NCBI RefSeq assembly: GCF_905475465.1 | Contig: NC_062245.1 | Coordinates: forward strand, 5,208,001-5,272,000 | DNA length: 64,000 bases | DNA from: Pieris napi | Taxonomy: Eukaryota; Arthropoda; Insecta; Lepidoptera; Pieridae | Direction: 5' to 3' | Shown here: positions 57,975-64,000 of the stretch, piece after piece | How positions within the stretch are numbered: the stretch's first letter is position 1 | Layout: each line of letters opens with the position of its first letter | Notes under the pieces: generated by a model | What the model was told of the DNA's origin: nothing | Databases searched by the model: none | The model's input: the letters and a program-made list of their open reading frames with translations, nothing else | Program-made: the position numbers and the translations under genes

Positions 57975-59329
57975 AAAATCATTATACCAAGGGCCTATGA
58001 TAGATTAATTTTCAGCTCAAAACCGGCTCCAGCCATGACAAATTCACCAGATTCAAAGTAATTCAATATAATTATCTTCATAGCTATTTTAATTTTTACT
58101 ACTGAAATCACAACGGTGGCAATATGTTTTAAAACATAAGTCATAAAAGAAAAGCTAGAACATCCAGTTCTAAATCCTTCATAAATACTAAATACGTCAT
58201 AAATCCAGCAAGAATCTTTGACCGAAAATAAGCCACGATGTTCATTATAAACATAATTTATAAAACTAAATATAAAGTCGCCTGATTTTATTTTGATAAT
58301 ATTCCATTAATCCCGTAATATGACATCATATTTCGTTGTATCCGTAGGTTGAGGATATAATAAATTACCAATAAATTGTCAATTAAGAAAAAGTTACATC
58401 AAACATAAACGGTCGATTTAAATCTTATTTATTGTTATTATTATATAAGTAGTCCAACCAAATTGATGTTATTTAATATATGGCTTAGTTTTATTATTTT
58501 CTTGTTCAAGGAATTATTCAATGGGGTATTTCTTGCCAAATGATAGTAGCTGACGTCAATAAAAGTGCAATGTAATCCCCCTAGTCTGTTATTGGTATCA
58601 GTGAAACTTTTCTTTAAAATTTTTTGGTATTGTTTAGAACTATTTTATATTTTGAAAATTTTGTTTTGCACTTCAAATATCTCTTAGGAATAGATTTGAT
58701 TGCAAAGATTGAAGTGACGTCAGCATTTTTATACATACGTATGAATAATCCAATTTTTTTTTTCAACTTAATAAATAATGTTTTATTATACCGATGACTG
58801 GAATTTGAATTTTTATATAATGTACCAGGAGCTCAAAGAGTTGAGAAGGTGGTTGTATAACTTGACGTTTGTAGACTGTAGTAACTCATACAAAAGTTGC
58901 TGAAAAGTGTGGATGTGTGCCAATTCCGTAATCCTAATATATTATGTTTATTTCTGTTTGACATTTAAAAGTAACTATCAAAGGCTCGTCACGTTGTGAC
59001 AGTTTTGTAACATGTTTTAAAGGTACGTAGAATGTTGCATATTGAACTATGTCTACCTACGTTGTAGGCAGTTTGACTGTTGATTTTTTTATCGCCAGAA
59101 TCTTAGCCGGTACTAAAATTAAAACAAATAAGTCGAAAAAGTAAGAGTTTTTTTATACGATAGCCGTAAAAAAAGCCACTGGAGGAATCTCCCAGGGAAG
59201 ACCCCCAATGGTCATTTCCACAGTTCGCTAGTTCGCAAAAGAAAAAAGTAAAAGTAAAGTAAAAGTAAAAAATCATTGAATCATAATAATACATAATTAA
59301 TTTTAATCATAATACATAATTTACACTTA
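57975..59329. other. No gene; weak 10-bp inverted repeat
   Basis: GCTGACGTCA (58549-58558) and TGACGTCAGC (58715-58724) form an inverted pair that could bound a small MITE. Each contains a CRE-like TGACGTCA. Nothing else recognised. Confidence 0.35.
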
Positions 59330-59475
59330 TGACTCGTCAGTAAAGAGATACTTATTAATGCTTCTAATTTCTACATTTACTGCCAGTTCTCAAATAAGGG
59401 CGTAGAACGGGAGAGAAGAACTGGCAATAAACTCTCCGCCACTCTTTTTTATCGCATTTTTTTTTTGAAAATGTC
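59330..59475 (-). mobile_element. LINE/SINE 3' end, family C
   Basis: Plus strand TACATTTACTGCCAGTTCTC, GGGCGTAGAACGGGAGAGAA and CTCCGCCACTC are the reverse of the family C 3' part. Confidence 0.6.
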
Positions 59476-59755
59476 TTGTGAAGCGGGCCGTAGTAGACCC
59501 ATTCATAGAGGTGATGCGAATGAAATTTTGTATTTACACCCAACTAGTGCATAGATAATCTTTAACCGATAGTAAATTTGTTATTAAATTTAATGATCCT
59601 TTTTAAATAAAATGTATCTTTTTCAACTGGACTAACATAAAGTTTAATTTTTATGTTAGTTTTTAGTAAGACAAGCCAGAGTCTAATCTAATTCAGTTAC
59701 TCCGCCCATGAACACATTGCCAAAGGATTCTAAAGTGTTTTTATTTTATATAAAA

Positions 59756-60237
59756 ACTAGCGGACCCGACAGACGTTGTCCTGTCTTTACTATGAATATT
59801 GATTTCAAATTTGTATAATGAATTAAAAAATATTTCAGAAACAAAGTGTTTATTATTCTAATGCTTTATGTTATACAACATTCTTTGTTTCTTTCTCTGG
59901 CTCGCATATTATCAATATAATAACGCCGATCGAAGCATTTATTTTGAACGATATTCATTTTTCTTACATCCTCTGACGATATTTGCAGCACGCATTCTGT
60001 CAATGTTGTGTTATGTCAAACGCCATAAGGTTACACCAAAAAGTTCGAATTGTATGGTGGTTAAGTATTCTTGAATTTTCTAATTTTCCGCGCAATTTTT
60101 TTCTTTTTTTCTTTTATAAGAACCTTCTCCTGACAATTACAAACACAACAAAAAAAAAATCAGACAAATCGGTCGAGCCGTTTTCATGTGATGTCGTGAC
60201 AACGGAAAACGGGTTTCATTTTTATATATATATAGAT
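59756..60237 (+). mobile_element. Short retroposon, CTAGCGGACCCG start
   Basis: Opens ACTAGCGGACCCGACAGACG; the 3' part has CAGACAAATCGGTCGAGCCG and ends TTTTTATATATATATAGAT. ORFs across it have no family features. Confidence 0.65.
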
Positions 60238-60603
60238 AATATAAAGCATCCTGCATTTAATTTTTATATGAAAATGCGTTTTCAATTTTCAGTGAATTAC
60301 GATTAATATGGATTTAATTAAGATTTTTTGTCTTCGTTCAGGAAAGTTCGAATCCACAACCTCAGATTAAAAATTCGCTAGAGCCCTAGGATAAAACTGT
60401 TAATATGTATCCATTAAAGTTATTCATGAATAATAATTCCGATCATAATTGAATAGAAACACAATCACTCCACGATCGCTCAGTCTTCGCCATCGAATTA
60501 ATGTTATTTACATCTAAAGTGTTGTTTTAATACTTTTATTGTATTAAATTTTGTTTAACTATATTGTTTTATTGTAGTTAAGCCTCATAGTAACAAATTT
60601 GAT

Positions 60604-60795
60604 CAGCCCTGCGATTCTGTAACTCACTTTTCGAACTCACACAGCGGTTCTGATAAACAATTACATAACTACAAGCTCCCACCTTTTCAGAATGCCAAAT
60701 CATAAAATGACTGCTTCACGACTGATTTGAGAGCGACCGCCGATGCGAAAACCGCTGTGTGAGTTCGAAAAGTGAGTTACAGAATTGCTAGGCTG
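60604..60795. mobile_element. Fold-back MITE, family P copy 6
   Basis: 192 bp; CAGCCCTGCGATTCTGTAAC to its reverse complement, with one arm internally deleted (jumps from CACAGCGG to TTCTGATAAACAATTA). Confidence 0.9.
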
Positions 60796-61858
60796 TCTTT
60801 ATTTAAGGTTATATTTGGTGTTAAAACCGTGGTTATTTAGTTGTGTCTAAAAAGACTGAGATGGTCAGATTCAGGTCAGAGAATTTGAGCAGTTATAGTA
60901 ATATAAAATTATTGAATGAATATACATTTTCTTAAATAGTCTTTAAAGCATTTGATTGGCGTTAATTGGTAATTTTAATTTTTTAATTAAATTAGTGATG
61001 TTTCCGTAACATGGTTATGTTAAAAACTCATACTTGTTACTTTAATAAAAAAATCTTATTAGTCATATTAGAGTTAGAATTACTAGACCTTTCTTTATTT
61101 TAGCTTAAGGACAGGACAGATTATTTGAATCTGTTCCAAGTACTATTCAGGCTGCATGTACCTGCGAGTTACCTTAGCGGAAACATGCACTCCAGTCTGA
61201 ACGTAGCTCGCTAACTCCAGCAATCACCGATTCCACGAAAGGCGTTTGTATCTTTGGGCTGGTACTCTGTTCTAAAAGCGATATTTATTGCGATTCCAGC
61301 GTATTTTGCAATTACGATGTTCTTTCTTTGTCGGTAACGTTGTAAAATGCGATCTTGCAATACAAAATAATTGATGTCGAGTTCGCTATCTTCTAATTAT
61401 CGCTGTAATCAGATATATTTGGAACAGGGTCGTGAATACAGGTAGCGCAAACGGTTTTTATTTAGTTACATCTGTGGCTTTGTAAATGTAAATATAACGA
61501 AATATTTTCTTTTATAAACCCGCAATTTTCAATTTCTCCCTTAAAGTTTTGTCGACATTCAGAGAATGTTTCTAGGCCATTCTATACACCCACACCGACT
61601 TAAAAGAAAAAATAACGGCTGACCTGATTTCATGCTTATGCTAAATATATAGGCCTAGAAAAACTTACATAGGTTTTCATTAAATTGTTATGAATTCATG
61701 AAGTATCATAAACATAATATTTTTATAGCAATTTGCTATTATAGTACAATGAATCTTGAAGCTTAGTAACAAAATATTTATATAAAGTCTGCATTTGTCG
61801 TTACAGCTAAAAGAAATTTAAACAAGATTTTCGCAAAGCAAAGAGGCCATGAGTTAGT
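60796..61858. other. No feature seen
   Basis: AT-rich until 61130, then a moderately GC stretch (61140-61330) without an open frame. Confidence 0.4.
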
Positions 61859-61895
61859 TATAAATATAGCCTGGTACATTGATCAGTCAGTCAAC
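61859..61895 (+). promoter_or_regulatory. Candidate insect core promoter (TATA + initiator)
   Basis: TATAAATA at 61859-61866 and GATCAGTCAGTC at 61881-61892. If +1 is the A at 61889 the TATA box starts at -30, the classical spacing for an arthropod TCAGT initiator. The nearest ATG (61919) opens only 12 codons, so any gene would need a downstream intron. Confidence 0.3.
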
Positions 61896-62023
61896 GTCCT
61901 AAGAATCAAACGTCTGAATGTCACTCGTCATATTACAAGTTCATAGTTCAAGATAACTTTGTATGCATAAATATTAAATATATGACCTCTATTCAATTAG
62001 ATAATGTATCTGCGAATAGACAG

Positions 62024-62075
62024 TAGTGTTGGCCTAGTGGCTTCAGCGTATGACACTCATCTCTGAGGTCGTAGA
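62024..62075 (+). mobile_element. SINE family A head only
   Basis: CAGTAGTGTTGGCCTAGTGG, then GCTTCAGCGTATGACACTCA and GAGGTCGTAG, cut just before box B. Not a tRNA gene. Confidence 0.75.
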
Positions 62076-62277
62076 ATGAGTGAGTCAGTGAGTAAATGAA
62101 AAAAGTGTGTAACTACATACTAGGCCTCAAAAGCATCTCTAACACTGCGCAAGGAAGCTCAGAAGCCAGTCCTTTAGTCGTATCTTTACATTGTAGATGA
62201 AATAAAATATGTATGCGGATTTTTGAAACGGATTTTCAGAGATGTTTACCATATGATGTTTTATAATAACAACCACT

Positions 62278-62460
62278 ATGTGGAACCAACTGAAGTATTT
62301 CCGAACCAATTCAACTTAGGGTCCTCCAAGAAAATAGCGTACTAATTCTTAAAAGGCCGGCAACGCAATTGCGAGTCTGGCAATGTGAGTGTATCTCTAT
62401 ATAGTATGACATAAAATCAGCGATCAGTGAGCTTCCTGCCCGTTTACCATGTGTTTTCCA
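62278..62460 (+). mobile_element. LINE 3' fragment, degenerate
   Basis: TATGTGGAACCAACTGAAGT, CTTAAAAGGCCGGCAACGCA and GAGCTTCCTGCCCGTTTACC follow the order of the copy at 40.1 kb. Confidence 0.65.
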
Positions 62461-62764
62461 ATACTATACTATTATTAAACTCTAGAGTCATAAAGCCAAA
62501 TATTAAATAGCTATTTAAAGATTAAACATAAAAAGCACGATCCAAAATATCTTATCTAACCAAAAACGTTCTAAAATTTGTCTTAAATCTAGATTATGCT
62601 ATATTTGGTAGTTCGTGACTTTAGTATGCTTGACTCAGAACACTTCAGCCACTCATTCTCTGGTTTATCTGACGTCATGGAGGCGGAGTCCGTATTATTT
62701 TTATCTACCTTAGTTTCAACTAGACGCAGAAGGTATATTTAAGCCAATATATATTTGTGACAGT

Positions 62765-62845
62765 ATAAAAGGCAGGTCCAAGAGCACGTGGGCGGCGGTA
62801 ACACATAACATTAGTTGAATCCCTGATCATTTGTTCTATAAAAAG
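62765..62845 (+). mobile_element. LINE 3' fragment, short relic
   Basis: GTGGGCGGCGGTAACACATA, ACATTAGTTGAA and TTGTTCTATAAAAAG are the last part of the same LINE tail. Confidence 0.5.
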
Positions 62846-62991
62846 GTTATTTTGTACGTTACGACAGATAGGGGGTTTTCATTCTACAGACGGAGGGATG
62901 ACTACGTAATTTAAATATTTATTTAATTCATAATACACATGGGTAATCGAGCGTATTATAGTTTCATTACTAACAATTTAATCTCTGATAT

Positions 62992-63165
62992 TATATATGT
63001 CGGAGCAATGGCGCTGATATCAGCTAATTTTCTATTATCTAATTAATAACTATTTGATAGTCTGTAGTAATTTGTAGATGTATTAATATTAAATTTGACT
63101 GTGATATTAATAAATTATAATGAAAATGGCAGCAGATACCAGCGCCATTGCTCCGATATATATAT
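62992..63165. mobile_element. MITE with TCGGAGCAATGGCGCTG ends
   Basis: TATATATGTCGGAGCAATGG and CGCTGATATC at the left face GATACCAGCGCCATTGCTCC at the right. About 174 bp; TA-rich outer borders make the exact end uncertain. Confidence 0.78.
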
Positions 63166-64000
63166 GAGATAATATACAATTTTTATTGATAAATATTTTA
63201 TAATTCCTAATTGATTAATTATTGGCTATAATACAATAAGAAAGTACCATGTGTAGTATTATATATTATTTGTACACGAAATGTACTAAGGAAGTATTTT
63301 GAAAAATTTCATTTCTAAAGGGATAAAAGAAGGATGAAAGGAAGAAATTCCACCAATTTGCAAATTGCAGAATGCCTCTCGATCTAAAGCTTATGTTGCT
63401 TGAGTTATTATAATATAGCTTTTCCTTATTATATTTCTTATACCACAAATATACGTTCTTGCGGATATAAACTTCCTAGAACACTCGAGTTAGAGGTAAC
63501 TACAGAAATGAGGTACCACACCTGTGTCGCTTCTCGCTATTGAAGGAAAAATAAATTTATTTGATTTTAAAGGTGTTTTTATTTATAAATCTTTCAAAAA
63601 TCTTGTGTATTAACTGTATTCAAGACAAACAAAAATGACATTTATATTTTAATTATGTTTTTTTTTATATTGAAAGAAAAGAAACTCTAGTAACCAGGAA
63701 ATATGGTGCAAAGTAATTAAATATTGCAATTAACCTTATCTGCCACACACAGATTACAAGTATTTAACTGAATAAAATCACTATAAAATAGAGTAGCATT
63801 ATGCCAAACAGCAAAAGAATAAAAATAACCAATTTTATCTCGATTCTACAAATGGGGTCAACATTCCGAAGGGATTGAAAAACTCTTGCATTGCCAAAGA
63901 TCGGGGACGATTCATCAAACGGCTTATATATTTGGGGAATGATAATAGTATATATTGGCCATCAGCCACGGATATAATGTGGGGACAGGTTATTTTAGGA
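63166..64000. other. No feature seen
   Basis: AT-rich to the window end; a minus-strand frame of 60 codons at 63.3 kb has no features. Confidence 0.45.

Overview
This is nuclear DNA of an insect, almost certainly a moth or butterfly. It is very AT-rich, with one compact neuronal receptor gene in a sea of transposon remnants. The repeats are of lepidopteran type: tRNA-headed SINEs, short Helitrons that start TCTAATA and end CAGCTAGT, and LINE tails ending in short A-rich repeats. The species cannot be named from the sequence alone.

The only host protein-coding gene I can support lies on the minus strand at 8711-14937. It is a class A biogenic-amine receptor of the octopamine beta type, with three coding exons (14768-14937, 11787-12045, 8711-9442), clean GT-AG introns and a complete 386-residue product. 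Its introns are packed with mobile DNA. Intron 1 holds a MITE with two adjacent perfect palindromes and a full-length Tc1-like transposon with an open transposase. Intron 2 holds two tail-to-tail SINEs (one split by a 648-bp MITE) and a second SINE family. Just upstream of the start codon is a possible splice acceptor, so a distant 5' non-coding exon may lie to the right.

Regions: 1-8.5 kb has DNA-transposon miniatures, including a pogo-type element with a repeated subterminal motif. 15-25 kb has a hAT MITE with a perfect 8-bp target duplication, a 1.67-kb element with ~480-bp inverted arms around a GC-rich promoter-like core, and a Helitron. 25-45 kb has LINE tails, fold-back MITEs, a partial 5S rRNA sequence and several insertions within insertions. 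45-64 kb has a broken pogo transposase, a Harbinger-type miniature that seems to keep the starts of two converging genes, two Helitron types and more MITEs and SINEs.

Nothing here works as an operon or pathway. The mobile elements relate as parasites and hosts: SINEs depend on LINE enzymes, and MITEs on transposases encoded elsewhere. Gaps of about 300-700 bases not listed separately (1-407, 766-1331, 4652-5256, 6415-7068, 16900-17439, 19685-20156, 21827-22187, 22595-23044, 23816-24439, 25271-25770, 25900-26514, 27641-28182, 33776-34165, 34510-35136, 42691-43216, 43661-44084, 45346-45939, 51166-51614, 52222-52659, 53471-53829, 60238-60603, 62461-62991) are AT-rich and I see no gene or clear element in them. 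I found no CRISPR array, functional tRNA gene, LTR retrotransposon or virus-like gene.
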